Source of the DNA: Labilibaculum antarcticum
GTDB lineage: Bacteria; Bacteroidota; Bacteroidia; Bacteroidales; Marinifilaceae
Direction: 5' to 3'
NCBI RefSeq assembly: GCF_002356295.1
Contig: NZ_AP018042.1
Location: 5,550,361-5,614,360 of the forward strand
Length of the DNA stretch: 64,000 nucleotides
The notes beneath the pieces were generated by a model. The model was not told the DNA's origin. It saw nothing but the letters and a program-made list of their open reading frames with translations, and did not search any database. Shown here piece by piece: positions 37,830 to 46,384 of the stretch. How positions within the stretch are numbered: the first letter of the stretch is position 1; every line of letters begins with the position of its first letter. The translations under genes and the position numbers were made by a program.

Positions 37830-38933
37830 CTAAATTTTTAGAACTTTATCATTCCATTCATTCATAATAGTTTTCAATTCAAATTTAGTCGAATTCAATA
37901 TTGCTCCATGCGACAAACGATCTTGAAATTCTTCGTCAGAACTAAATCGATTCAAGGCCCATACAAATTTGTCAATATTATCATTTTCAATCAATATCCC
38001 GTCATGATTATTATTAATAATATTACGAGGACCTGTAGGACAATCAAATGAGATCACAGGAACTCCCACCGATTGGGCCTCTAAAATAAGCATGGGAAAA
38101 CATTCCTGTTCTGAACTCATCAGGACTACCCTTGATTTAGCTAGTTCTTCCAGAACAGAATTTGTTTTACCTTTGAAAGTCACACAATTCTCCATTTTTT
38201 TCTCTTTAACAAGATTCTGTATTTCACCCCCATAAAGATTATCTAATGGTCCATAAATAAGCAATCTCCAAGCTGGATTATCATTCGAAAACTTTTCCCA
38301 TATACCAACTAAAAGCTCGAGTCTTTTGACAGGTGCAAAGCGAACAACTGTAGCAGCAATTAAATCTTTTTTAGATTGCGCATTTATAATTACATCTGCA
38401 TCCGAAATGATTGGATTATTAATGACCTCAACATTACTCGACTTGTAAAATGACCTTTCTTCAGTACTCAAAACAACGAGTTTATCATACTTCGACTCGA
38501 CATAATTGAAGATCTTATTTTTTAATTCACTTTTCTTGTTATAATACTTTGAAAAATGAAATTCTTTAACAATTTTGGTTTGTCTTCGCAATAAAAAAGG
38601 AAGAACATAAGTAATTGGGATATGTGACGCAACAATTACTATATCGGGCTTATTTTTCAATAAATATTTTTGAATAACAAAAATATTTTTAAATAAAAGA
38701 AAAAGGTTTGTAAATGAAAAATAACTAATTAATCGATTGTAATTAATTTTCAGATCGATGAATTTTACAGTTGGTTCTAAATCATAAATATGAGAATTAT
38801 TTTTATTTTCAGTACTAATAACCGTAAGATCATACTCAAAATTAGTAGCCCAATAATTAGCTTTTATTGCGACTAACTTTTCGATACCACCATGCTCATA
38901 AAATTGATCCACGAGAATTGTTATTTTCTTCAT
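37830..38933 (-). CDS. glycosyltransferase family 4
   Basis: A 367-residue GT-B enzyme. [20 protein letters not shown] opens the acceptor domain and [13 protein letters not shown] plus [20 protein letters not shown] mark the donor domain with its conserved Glu residues. I chose the ATG at 38933, which gives a classic ATGA overlap with the stop of the upstream gene (38930); the longer frame from 38969 would add 12 residues and a 40-base overlap. It and the upstream gene are related GT4 paralogues and probably add consecutive sugars. Confidence 0.88.
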   Translation of the reverse strand: MKKITILVDQFYEHGGIEKLVAIKANYWATNFEYDLTVISTENKNNSHIYDLEPTVKFIDLKINYNRLISYFSFTNLFLLFKNIFVIQKYLLKNKPDIVIVASHIPITYVLPFLLRRQTKIVKEFHFSKYYNKKSELKNKIFNYVESKYDKLVVLSTEERSFYKSSNVEVINNPIISDADVIINAQSKKDLIAATVVRFAPVKRLELLVGIWEKFSNDNPAWRLLIYGPLDNLYGGEIQNLVKEKKMENCVTFKGKTNSVLEELAKSRVVLMSSEQECFPMLILEAQSVGVPVISFDCPTGPRNIINNNHDGILIENDNIDKFVWALNRFSSDEEFQDRLSHGAILNSTKFELKTIMNEWNDKVLKI

Positions 38934-40033
38934 TTTTTTAAGATTAATGAGCGAAATAAAACATCCCACTGTTTTACAATCTTTTCTGGATTATACCTAA
39001 GTACGTTCTCACTTGAACATTTTCCCATTCGACTCCTTAAATCGAAATCTTTTATTAAGGATACTAACTTTTCAGCAAACATATCAATATTACCATTAGG
39101 TACTAAAAAACCATTGATATTATCATCAACGATATCAGCTGGCCCATAAGGGCAATCAAACGAAACACATGGTACTCCATAACTCATTGCTTCTATTAAC
39201 ACCATTCCAAACCCCTCAAAACGAGAAGTCATTAGATAAATTGATGAATTTTTATATTTTTCCTGAATATTCTTCACTGGAGGATAGAAATTCACAACAG
39301 AATTTAATCCTAATTTTTCGGCCTTGCTCTCTAAATCTAAATCAGTATTTATTTTTCCATAAATTTCAAGATTCCAATCTGGATGCACAAAATGCACTTT
39401 CTCCCAAATTTCCAATAACCGATCATACCCTTTTTGATAGGACTGTTTACCAACTACTAAAACATTTTTATTGTTCAATGTTGATTTTTCCAGAGGATTA
39501 AAAGGTAAGGGATTAGGAATAACAAGCAAGTTTTTAAGATCCCACTCTGACAAATTTCCATTTGTTAAAACGATGAATTTATGAAATTTACTCCCACCAT
39601 AATTCATCAATCTAAGTTTCACACTTAACCAGATTTTTTTCAGAAAAGAATCTTTATCACTATTAAACTCTATTTGTTTTGAAACATGCCGTTCATAAAC
39701 AACAGGAATTTTTTTCCCAAAAATTACTGGAAACAACATACCTTTCAGTCCATCATCACAAACAGAAATAATATCTGGCTTAACTCGATCAAGAACATCT
39801 TTTATACCCTTCCTATAAGAATATAAATACCGGAATGGATTTCCTCCCACAGAAATATCATGATAATGAATTTCATTACTAAAATCATAAAAAAGATCTT
39901 CTCCTGTCTGATTTAGAGTTAAGATATGAACCTGATATCCTGACTCTTCGGCTAAGTAAGATGCCTTAACAGATAAAACTCTCTCAAGTCCTCCAGAACC
40001 GCAAATTTGGTTCGTTATGTATAACAATTTCAT
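38930..40033 (-). CDS. glycosyltransferase family 4
   Basis: A 367-residue GT-B enzyme starting MKLLYITNQICGSGGLERVL, the Gly-rich loop of the acceptor domain. The C-terminal domain contains NVLVVGKQSYQKGYDRLLEI and TSRFEGFGMVLIEAMSYGVP, which holds the E-x7-E donor-binding pair. It resembles GalNAc- or galactose-transferring GT4 enzymes of the Pgl/AmsD type, but donor specificity cannot be read with confidence. It is translationally coupled to the next GT4 gene through a 4-base stop-start overlap. Confidence 0.9.
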   Translation of the reverse strand: MKLLYITNQICGSGGLERVLSVKASYLAEESGYQVHILTLNQTGEDLFYDFSNEIHYHDISVGGNPFRYLYSYRKGIKDVLDRVKPDIISVCDDGLKGMLFPVIFGKKIPVVYERHVSKQIEFNSDKDSFLKKIWLSVKLRLMNYGGSKFHKFIVLTNGNLSEWDLKNLLVIPNPLPFNPLEKSTLNNKNVLVVGKQSYQKGYDRLLEIWEKVHFVHPDWNLEIYGKINTDLDLESKAEKLGLNSVVNFYPPVKNIQEKYKNSSIYLMTSRFEGFGMVLIEAMSYGVPCVSFDCPYGPADIVDDNINGFLVPNGNIDMFAEKLVSLIKDFDLRSRMGKCSSENVLRYNPEKIVKQWDVLFRSLILKK

Positions 40034-40123
40034 AAATCAATCTTCACTAAGTTAAAATCCTTTCGATGTACAATTTCAATTATGTAACTAATATTTCGAC
40101 CTTGTGACTTACCCGCATATAAT

Positions 40124-41107
40124 TTATGTAGCAGGATAAGCTTCTTCTATGAAGGAAGAACAAGTGTTTTTCAAGTCTTTAACAACAGGTAAATGATTAG
40201 TTAAATTAACAACATTAGTTTTTTTTGTTATTAATCCTTTCAAATTAAAATTATTAGTAATATTTCCTTCCTTATCTATATCTATCCTATTGAAAAAGTC
40301 AATTATTCCATCAAAACGGCAAGTATCAACCTTAGAATTAAAACTATTAATAAAGATTACAGGTGTTCCCATTGCTAAACAAGGTAATGCACAATGAATT
40401 CGAGAAGTAATAACTAGTTTTGCTTTTGAATATTCTTTAAGATACTTATCGGCTAATTGGAATTTTTCATCATCCGATAATTTGCCTTTAGAAAGTACTT
40501 GTGTATTATATTTTGCGTTTTTCAGTAGGTCAGAATGAATTATTTTCTTTAAATGTTTACTCTTCTTACCAATTTTTAAAATATCACCATTCACCAGACT
40601 TCTTATGAATGTTTTCAAATCTACTGTCACAGATGAAAATGTCGGATAGTTAAAAAATGGGTCAACGATGTAAATATCATCTGTTCTTAAAGAATCATCA
40701 ACTTTATAACTATCAAGAGTCAATGTCAAACACCCTGAAAAATAAGCCTCAACTCCTCTCTCTTTCAATAACTTAACAGTATATTTATCACGACATCCAA
40801 TAGGCTCATGTTCCTTTAAATAAGCAATGCTTTTTTCATTCAATAAAAAAGGAGCAGCACTAGAATTCAAATGAAATGAGATAAATAAAGGGTGAATTTT
40901 TTTTGAAGGTACCCAATTAAATAAATTATGAGTAAACCACCCATTCAGAATAAGCTTTACTTCTTCTCCTGAATAATGAAAAAGCTTTTCCCTATTAATA
41001 AAAACATGATTCTTATTTATATATTGACGTGCTGCGAGACTTTGTATATTATCTCCCAAATTATATGTTGTATTTCCTTCTTGATATGTTAATAGTGCAT
41101 GTTTCAT
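40124..41107 (-). CDS. polysaccharide pyruvyltransferase family protein
   Basis: A 327-residue protein of the pyruvyltransferase family (CsaB/EpsO/WcaK-like). Typical segments are GNTTYNLGDNIQSLAARQYI near the start, PIGCRDKYTVKLLKERGVEA in the middle and LVITSRIHCALPCLAMGTPV with the conserved Arg-His, followed by a Gly/Asn-rich loop. It should transfer pyruvate from phosphoenolpyruvate to a sugar as a ketal, adding negative charge to the repeat. Its start overlaps the stop of the PP-loop gene by 4 bases (41104-41107), so the two are translationally coupled. Confidence 0.88.
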   Translation of the reverse strand: MKHALLTYQEGNTTYNLGDNIQSLAARQYINKNHVFINREKLFHYSGEEVKLILNGWFTHNLFNWVPSKKIHPLFISFHLNSSAAPFLLNEKSIAYLKEHEPIGCRDKYTVKLLKERGVEAYFSGCLTLTLDSYKVDDSLRTDDIYIVDPFFNYPTFSSVTVDLKTFIRSLVNGDILKIGKKSKHLKKIIHSDLLKNAKYNTQVLSKGKLSDDEKFQLADKYLKEYSKAKLVITSRIHCALPCLAMGTPVIFINSFNSKVDTCRFDGIIDFFNRIDIDKEGNITNNFNLKGLITKKTNVVNLTNHLPVVKDLKNTCSSFIEEAYPAT

Positions 41108-42381
41108 TTAACAAATTTTAACCTAATATTCATATAAAACTTAAAAATGTTTGGGTATTTATTTATTAGACCAGCCTTAAACCTAGCTATCCCCTTAGCT
41201 GTCTCACCCTGTTTCGTCACCTTCAAGTCAAACTCCAAAAACCATTTAATTTCCTCCATTTCAAGATTAGGATTTTCAAACACAAATACATTATTGCTTT
41301 GCTTAGCTTTAACTTGTAAATCCTTCCAATATAAAACATGACTCGGCTTTTTAATGCCTGTTTTCAATAGCTTCTTTACTAAAACGTAAAACGATGAATC
41401 AACCCTGAATCCATATTTATTAGGGTCATCACCACATAACACAATTGCCATTATAGTACGTATGCACTTTTCGCACACACTACAATTTAAACTATCTCTT
41501 CTTTCAGAATAGCACACTCTCAAGCCAAGAGGTATCTTATTATTAATTGAAAAATCTGTGATAGTCTTAACCTTTTCCACTCGTGTTAAATCATAACATT
41601 CGTGTACTATTTTTGTATTAGTCCATTTTAACAGCTCATCCGTAGTGGGATTAGAACCCCAACTAAGTTGTGTTTCTTTAGTATGTGAAGATGCAATATA
41701 CAGAGTTTCAATACCAAGTATATAAGCTAAAGGAGCAGTAACACCCAGCAGAGCCATTCCATGTTGAACATAGCCCCACCAGCCTAAATCCAAATCCAAA
41801 TCAAGTTTACTAGTATAGAAATCCCTTAAATTTGATTTAATATAATACTTTGGATTATGAGCCAAATATTTCTGAGAGTCATTATAATTTACTAAGTCAC
41901 TCCATCTTAATTTGTCATTCAATTCAATATCAGCTCCCCATATAGAAAACAAAGCCAGATTACTAGCAGCATGTCTAACATATACTGAAACCGCATCAAC
42001 ACCACCGCTAAATAGCATAGCTTTCTTCCCTGAATTTGCTCCTGAGTTTTCAATAATGCTTTCGACTTGCAAATCGCCACCCAACATATGTTTAGGATAC
42101 ATCTTTTGAAACTCTTTTTTAATTAAAAAAGCACTTTCATAAAAAATTTTATCAATTTCCTTACATTTTATTTCCACACCTAAAAACCAAGCAATAGGTA
42201 AAAAATTAGACATAAAAGGGATACATAAGATACTCTTCGGAACTGAAGATACATCAATATCATAAGAAGCAAAGTACGAGTCATTCGCTCTAAAATATTT
42301 GGACAACTCTTTACTAACGGTATAATCATACAATACGGTTCTACCATTGTCTTTAATTATAATATCTCTAAGTACAATCAT
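41104..42381 (-). CDS. QueC-like PP-loop ATPase-fold protein of unknown role
   Basis: A 425-residue protein. Its centre carries a pyrophosphatase loop, LFSGGVDAVS (about 123-132), as in N-type ATP pyrophosphatases such as QueC. A probable zinc site lies later: C290, C300, C303 and C306 (C-x9-C-x2-C-x2-C), resembling QueC's CxxC region. The first 110 residues and the C-terminal 100 are not recognised. Enzymes of this fold adenylate a carbonyl or carboxylate and replace it with nitrogen, so amidation of a sugar acid is a possible role. It is coupled by a 4-base overlap to the pyruvyltransferase gene. The product is not established. Confidence 0.75.
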   Translation of the reverse strand: MIVLRDIIIKDNGRTVLYDYTVSKELSKYFRANDSYFASYDIDVSSVPKSILCIPFMSNFLPIAWFLGVEIKCKEIDKIFYESAFLIKKEFQKMYPKHMLGGDLQVESIIENSGANSGKKAMLFSGGVDAVSVYVRHAASNLALFSIWGADIELNDKLRWSDLVNYNDSQKYLAHNPKYYIKSNLRDFYTSKLDLDLDLGWWGYVQHGMALLGVTAPLAYILGIETLYIASSHTKETQLSWGSNPTTDELLKWTNTKIVHECYDLTRVEKVKTITDFSINNKIPLGLRVCYSERRDSLNCSVCEKCIRTIMAIVLCGDDPNKYGFRVDSSFYVLVKKLLKTGIKKPSHVLYWKDLQVKAKQSNNVFVFENPNLEMEEIKWFLEFDLKVTKQGETAKGIARFKAGLINKYPNIFKFYMNIRLKFVK

Positions 42382-42386
42382 TTAAA

Positions 42387-43952
42387 TTATATTTTTGAAT
42401 TAAAAATTCCTATTAACTTTATCCCAATCCTAGAGTATTTTAAAGCTCCCTTCCCTTTATAAATAAGACTTCTTAGTATCTCTACTTCATAGTCACGCAT
42501 ACCTATCTTATACATAGTAATAATATACATCAATGAGTATAAAGATGCCTTTACTACAAAATTAGACCACCCATTACCTGGAAGTAACCTAATCAACATT
42601 CCAACCAGAAGGATTCCAATCATACTCAACAAAAGTCGATGCGTCAACTCACTAAAAAAGCGCATAATATTTAAGTTTATAACTTTTGTATAGTAGATAT
42701 TCATTATATTCTGCGAGATTAACCATCCAGAAACACTTCCAATAATCATACCCGTAGCACCATATTTAGGAGCTAAATATGCACCTGAAGCAGTGCCAAT
42801 AGTAACAAATGATAGGTACAAAACAGCTTTAAAAGCCAACTTCCCTTTGGCCTCAAGAATAGAATTTCCAAATCCTTGTACTAAGGGCACAGTATAAGCA
42901 ACCATTATTAGTAGTGCTATGCGCCAAGCTTCAATAAACTCCTCACCAACCCATAGGATTATAAATTGTTGACCGTATAGTAAAAATGCGCCAAAAACAT
43001 ATAACAAAACAAGTAATGAAATACGACCAATACGTATCATCATGTCGGTTAACTCCTCGCCCGAAGCCTCTTCTACAGCCATTTTAGTTGCCCTTGGAAG
43101 AAAAACACCCGTAATTGCACTCGAAAAAGCACCATAGTAAGAGCCTAACATTATACCAATTGCAAATATAGCAACAGTGGTAGTACTTGTTAAAACACCT
43201 AATACCATTTGCCCACTCTTCCATTGAAACTGACCAACCAACGCAAAAACGAAAATCCAAACTGAATATCTAAATATTATCTTTAATAAATTCTTATCAA
43301 ATCGTTTAAATGAAATTTTAATTTTTAAAATTTTGATTGCATAATATGCATTTGCACTTATTAACATCAAATTCATAATTGTATCCAAAATAACCATTCC
43401 AACTGATTTTGCTTCAAAAAATAAAATCGTAACTATTAGAATTGATCGTATGATATACTTAATAATACTTGCAATTCTTGGGAATACAAATTTTTCATAT
43501 CCTGAAGCGATCCCTGCAAATGAATTACCTGGTAAAGTTATTGCTAGATTAAAAATCAATATAACAAACATGACCTTAGCTTTCCCCAGCTCCACAACAG
43601 ACATCGATTTATCAAATACACTCTCTAAATTGTAATAAAAAATGACTCCTAGAAGCACTAAAACCAATGAGATACAACAATAAATAAAAATACTCATACC
43701 AAGGAAATTGGCTTCCCCCTCCGCATCTTTTTCAGCTCTATACTTTGCAACGAACCTAACAATTGTATTATTCAATCCGAAATCTAAAAGAGTCAAATAA
43801 CCAACAAAAGCCCCTATTAATACGTACAAGCCATACTCAGCAGCTCCCAACATTTTTAAAATAAACGGAGTCATTAATAAACCAACAATATTGGTTAGGA
43901 CAATAGTTACATAGGAAAGAGTAGCTCCTGCTTTAAGTTGATTTATTGCCAT
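42387..43952 (-). CDS. wzx: Wzx-type lipid-linked oligosaccharide flippase
   Basis: A 521-residue membrane protein with about 14 helices (MOP/MATE-like fold, RfbX/PST family). It starts with LKAGATLSYVTIVLTNIVGL and contains FILKMLGAAEYGLYVLIGAF, typical of the first helices of PST flippases. It should move undecaprenyl-diphosphate-linked repeat units to the periplasmic face. It lies 36 bases after the epimerase gene and 5 bases before the PP-loop gene. Confidence 0.92.
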   Translation of the reverse strand: MAINQLKAGATLSYVTIVLTNIVGLLMTPFILKMLGAAEYGLYVLIGAFVGYLTLLDFGLNNTIVRFVAKYRAEKDAEGEANFLGMSIFIYCCISLVLVLLGVIFYYNLESVFDKSMSVVELGKAKVMFVILIFNLAITLPGNSFAGIASGYEKFVFPRIASIIKYIIRSILIVTILFFEAKSVGMVILDTIMNLMLISANAYYAIKILKIKISFKRFDKNLLKIIFRYSVWIFVFALVGQFQWKSGQMVLGVLTSTTTVAIFAIGIMLGSYYGAFSSAITGVFLPRATKMAVEEASGEELTDMMIRIGRISLLVLLYVFGAFLLYGQQFIILWVGEEFIEAWRIALLIMVAYTVPLVQGFGNSILEAKGKLAFKAVLYLSFVTIGTASGAYLAPKYGATGMIIGSVSGWLISQNIMNIYYTKVINLNIMRFFSELTHRLLLSMIGILLVGMLIRLLPGNGWSNFVVKASLYSLMYIITMYKIGMRDYEVEILRSLIYKGKGALKYSRIGIKLIGIFNSKI

Positions 43953-43988
43953 ATTTATTATAATGTAAAAAAATAAAAAAGGATAATT

Positions 43989-45041
43989 TTATTTTAAATT
44001 CTCCCAATACCATTCCGTCGCCTCTTCCAATCCTTTTCTTATCGAATATCCCGGCTCATATCCCAATAAGGTCTTTCCTTTTTCGATAGAAGCCAAAGAA
44101 TGAGGAATATCTCCTGCACGATTTGGGCCGTGCTGTATTTGAATGTTAGCAATTTCAGCATCGAATTTCGAAAGGTTATCTATTAATATTTGCACCAATT
44201 CGTTAAGATTAGTTCTTTCGCCAAAAGCCACGTTAAACACTTCACTGATAGATTTATCATCTGAGTTATTAGATGCAATACCCCGTGTCGCATTATATCC
44301 TTTCATTCGTTCCAATAAAACTTCTGTTGGAGTAATAGCAGCCAATTGGTTGGCTTGAATCACATTATCAATATAAGTAAAGTCACGACTAAAAGATCCA
44401 TCTCCGTTGATTAATGGACTTTCATGTTTAATTAGTGTTTGCACGAACTTCGGTATTACGGCTGCGTAAGCTCCGTTAGGATCTTGACGTCGACCAAAAA
44501 CATTAAAGTATCGTAATCCAATTGTCTCAATTCCATAAAGATCAGAGAAATTTTTAGCGTACAATTCATCAACATACTTTGTAATAGCATATGGTGATAG
44601 AGCATTCCCTATAATATGTTCAACTTTTGGTAAATTTATTGAATCACCATAAGTTGAAGAACTAGCAGCATAAACAAATCGTTTTACTTTGGCCTGAGCC
44701 GCAGCATGGAGCATTTTCACAAACCCACCAATATTCACGTCAGTAGCGGTCATTGGATCTACAATGGAACGAGGAACTGAACCAAGAGCAGCCTGATGCA
44801 ATACATAGTCAGCTCCTTCTACTGCTTTTTGACAATCCTTATAATTTCGAATATCACCCTCAATAATTTTAAACTTAGGATTCGATAAAAAAGCCTCTAT
44901 ATTATGTGTGAAGCCTGTAGAGAAATTATCAAGACAGGTTACATCATTATTTTGTTTCAAAAGCACCTCACAAAGATTAGAACCAATAAAGCCAGCTCCA
45001 CCTGTTACGACAACTTTCGAATTTGTAATTATTCTATTCAT
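43989..45041 (-). CDS. WbpP/TviC-like UDP-HexNAc(A) C4-epimerase
   Basis: A 350-residue extended SDR epimerase. VTGGAGFIGSNLCEVLL is the NAD-binding Rossmann loop, and AASSSTYGDS with SPYAITKYVDELYA gives the Ser and Tyr-x3-Lys catalytic residues. SVPRSIVDPMTATDVN, YFNVFGRRQDPNGAYAAVIP and GDGSFSRDFTYIDN match WbpP/TviC, which interconvert UDP-GlcNAc/UDP-GalNAc or the uronic forms. Together with the dehydrogenase encoded just upstream it forms the pair that makes UDP-GalNAcA in Vi antigen and P. aeruginosa O6 pathways. Confidence 0.93.
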   Translation of the reverse strand: MNRIITNSKVVVTGGAGFIGSNLCEVLLKQNNDVTCLDNFSTGFTHNIEAFLSNPKFKIIEGDIRNYKDCQKAVEGADYVLHQAALGSVPRSIVDPMTATDVNIGGFVKMLHAAAQAKVKRFVYAASSSTYGDSINLPKVEHIIGNALSPYAITKYVDELYAKNFSDLYGIETIGLRYFNVFGRRQDPNGAYAAVIPKFVQTLIKHESPLINGDGSFSRDFTYIDNVIQANQLAAITPTEVLLERMKGYNATRGIASNNSDDKSISEVFNVAFGERTNLNELVQILIDNLSKFDAEIANIQIQHGPNRAGDIPHSLASIEKGKTLLGYEPGYSIRKGLEEATEWYWENLK

Positions 45042-45060
45042 TTAAATTTTTTAAAACACA

Positions 45061-46332
45061 TTACAATCGACAATCAATCAATTCTTTTGGGAGAACCCCT
45101 TTAATATCATAAATAACAGCATTAGAACCATTTCTGAGGGCAGCAATATCTATATCTTCGAACTCCTTATGTGCTACTGCTAAAACAATAGCATCATATG
45201 TATCACCATTAATTCTTGACAGCAAATTCAAACTATATGCTTTTTTCACTTCTTGCTCATCTGCCCATGGATCAAACACATCAACCTCACATCCAAACTC
45301 CACAAATTCTTTAACAAGATCAAACACTTTAGAATTACGAATATCAGGACAGTTTTCTTTGAAAGTAATACCTAAAACCAAAACTTTAGAATCAGCAATT
45401 CGATGTTTTTTCTTTATCATTTCTTTAATTATCCTTGATGCTACATAAGCAGACATTCGATCATTCAATCGACGACCAGCTAATATAATTTCAGGATTAT
45501 AACCAACCTCTTGTGCTTTTTGGGTTAGATAATAAGGATCAACCCCAATACAATGACCTCCAACTAATCCTGGTTTAAATGGCAGGAAATTCCATTTAGT
45601 ACCTGCAGCTTCTAAAACTTCGTGAGTATCAATTCCTAATAGACTAAATATCACAGAAAGTTCATTTACAAAAGCGATATTAATATCACGCTGGGAATTT
45701 TCAATAACTTTTGCTGCCTCTGCAACTTTAATTGATGAAGCCTTAAATGTTCCTGCTGTAATGATTGACGCATACAACGAATCAACATAATCTGCTGTCT
45801 CTGCATTAGATCCAGACGTAACCTTACGAATCTTTGTGACAGTATGAACCTTATCTCCCGGGTTTATCCTCTCCGGAGAGTAACCACAAAAGAAATCCTT
45901 ATTAAATGTTAAACCACTAATTTTTTCTAATACTGGGACGCAATCCTCTTCAGTTGCACCCGGATATACTGTTGACTCATATATAACGACATCACCTTTT
46001 TTTAATGCTTTTCCAACTGTTTCTGAAGCCTTAAGTAATGGGCTTAAATCAGGACGATTATTCTTATCAATAGGTGTCGGTACCGTAACAATAAACACAT
46101 TAAACTGACTCAGAATTTCAGTATCATTAGTAAAACTTAACAATTCTGATAAAAGTAAATTTTCACTTGTTACTTCAAGAGTCCTATCATTACCCATTTC
46201 TAATTCTGATATTCGATCTGAATTTATATCAAAACCAATTGTAATATATTTTTTTCCAAATTCAACAGCCAAAGGCAACCCAACATAACCAAGCCCAATC
46301 ACCGCAATTTTAGGATTTATTGTCTTCATCAA
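45061..46332 (-). CDS. WbpO/TviB-like UDP-N-acetylhexosamine 6-dehydrogenase
   Basis: A 423-residue UDP-sugar dehydrogenase. The N-terminus has IAVIGLGYVGLPLAVEFGKK (NAD-binding), the centre STVYPGATEEDC and GYSPERINPGDK, and the catalytic Cys is in PGLVGGHCIGVDPYYL. The motif set is that of the WbpO/TviB/WbpA group, which oxidises C6 of UDP-GlcNAc or UDP-GalNAc to the uronic acid in two NAD+-dependent steps. It lies 19 bases before the epimerase gene. The product would give the polymer a negative charge, or a carboxylate that AsnB- or PP-loop-type enzymes could amidate. Confidence 0.93.
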   Translation of the reverse strand: MMKTINPKIAVIGLGYVGLPLAVEFGKKYITIGFDINSDRISELEMGNDRTLEVTSENLLLSELLSFTNDTEILSQFNVFIVTVPTPIDKNNRPDLSPLLKASETVGKALKKGDVVIYESTVYPGATEEDCVPVLEKISGLTFNKDFFCGYSPERINPGDKVHTVTKIRKVTSGSNAETADYVDSLYASIITAGTFKASSIKVAEAAKVIENSQRDINIAFVNELSVIFSLLGIDTHEVLEAAGTKWNFLPFKPGLVGGHCIGVDPYYLTQKAQEVGYNPEIILAGRRLNDRMSAYVASRIIKEMIKKKHRIADSKVLVLGITFKENCPDIRNSKVFDLVKEFVEFGCEVDVFDPWADEQEVKKAYSLNLLSRINGDTYDAIVLAVAHKEFEDIDIAALRNGSNAVIYDIKGVLPKELIDCRL

Positions 46333-46384
46333 TTTTTATTTTAATACAATTTATTTGAACTCTAAAGGTTATAGTATTTCATTT

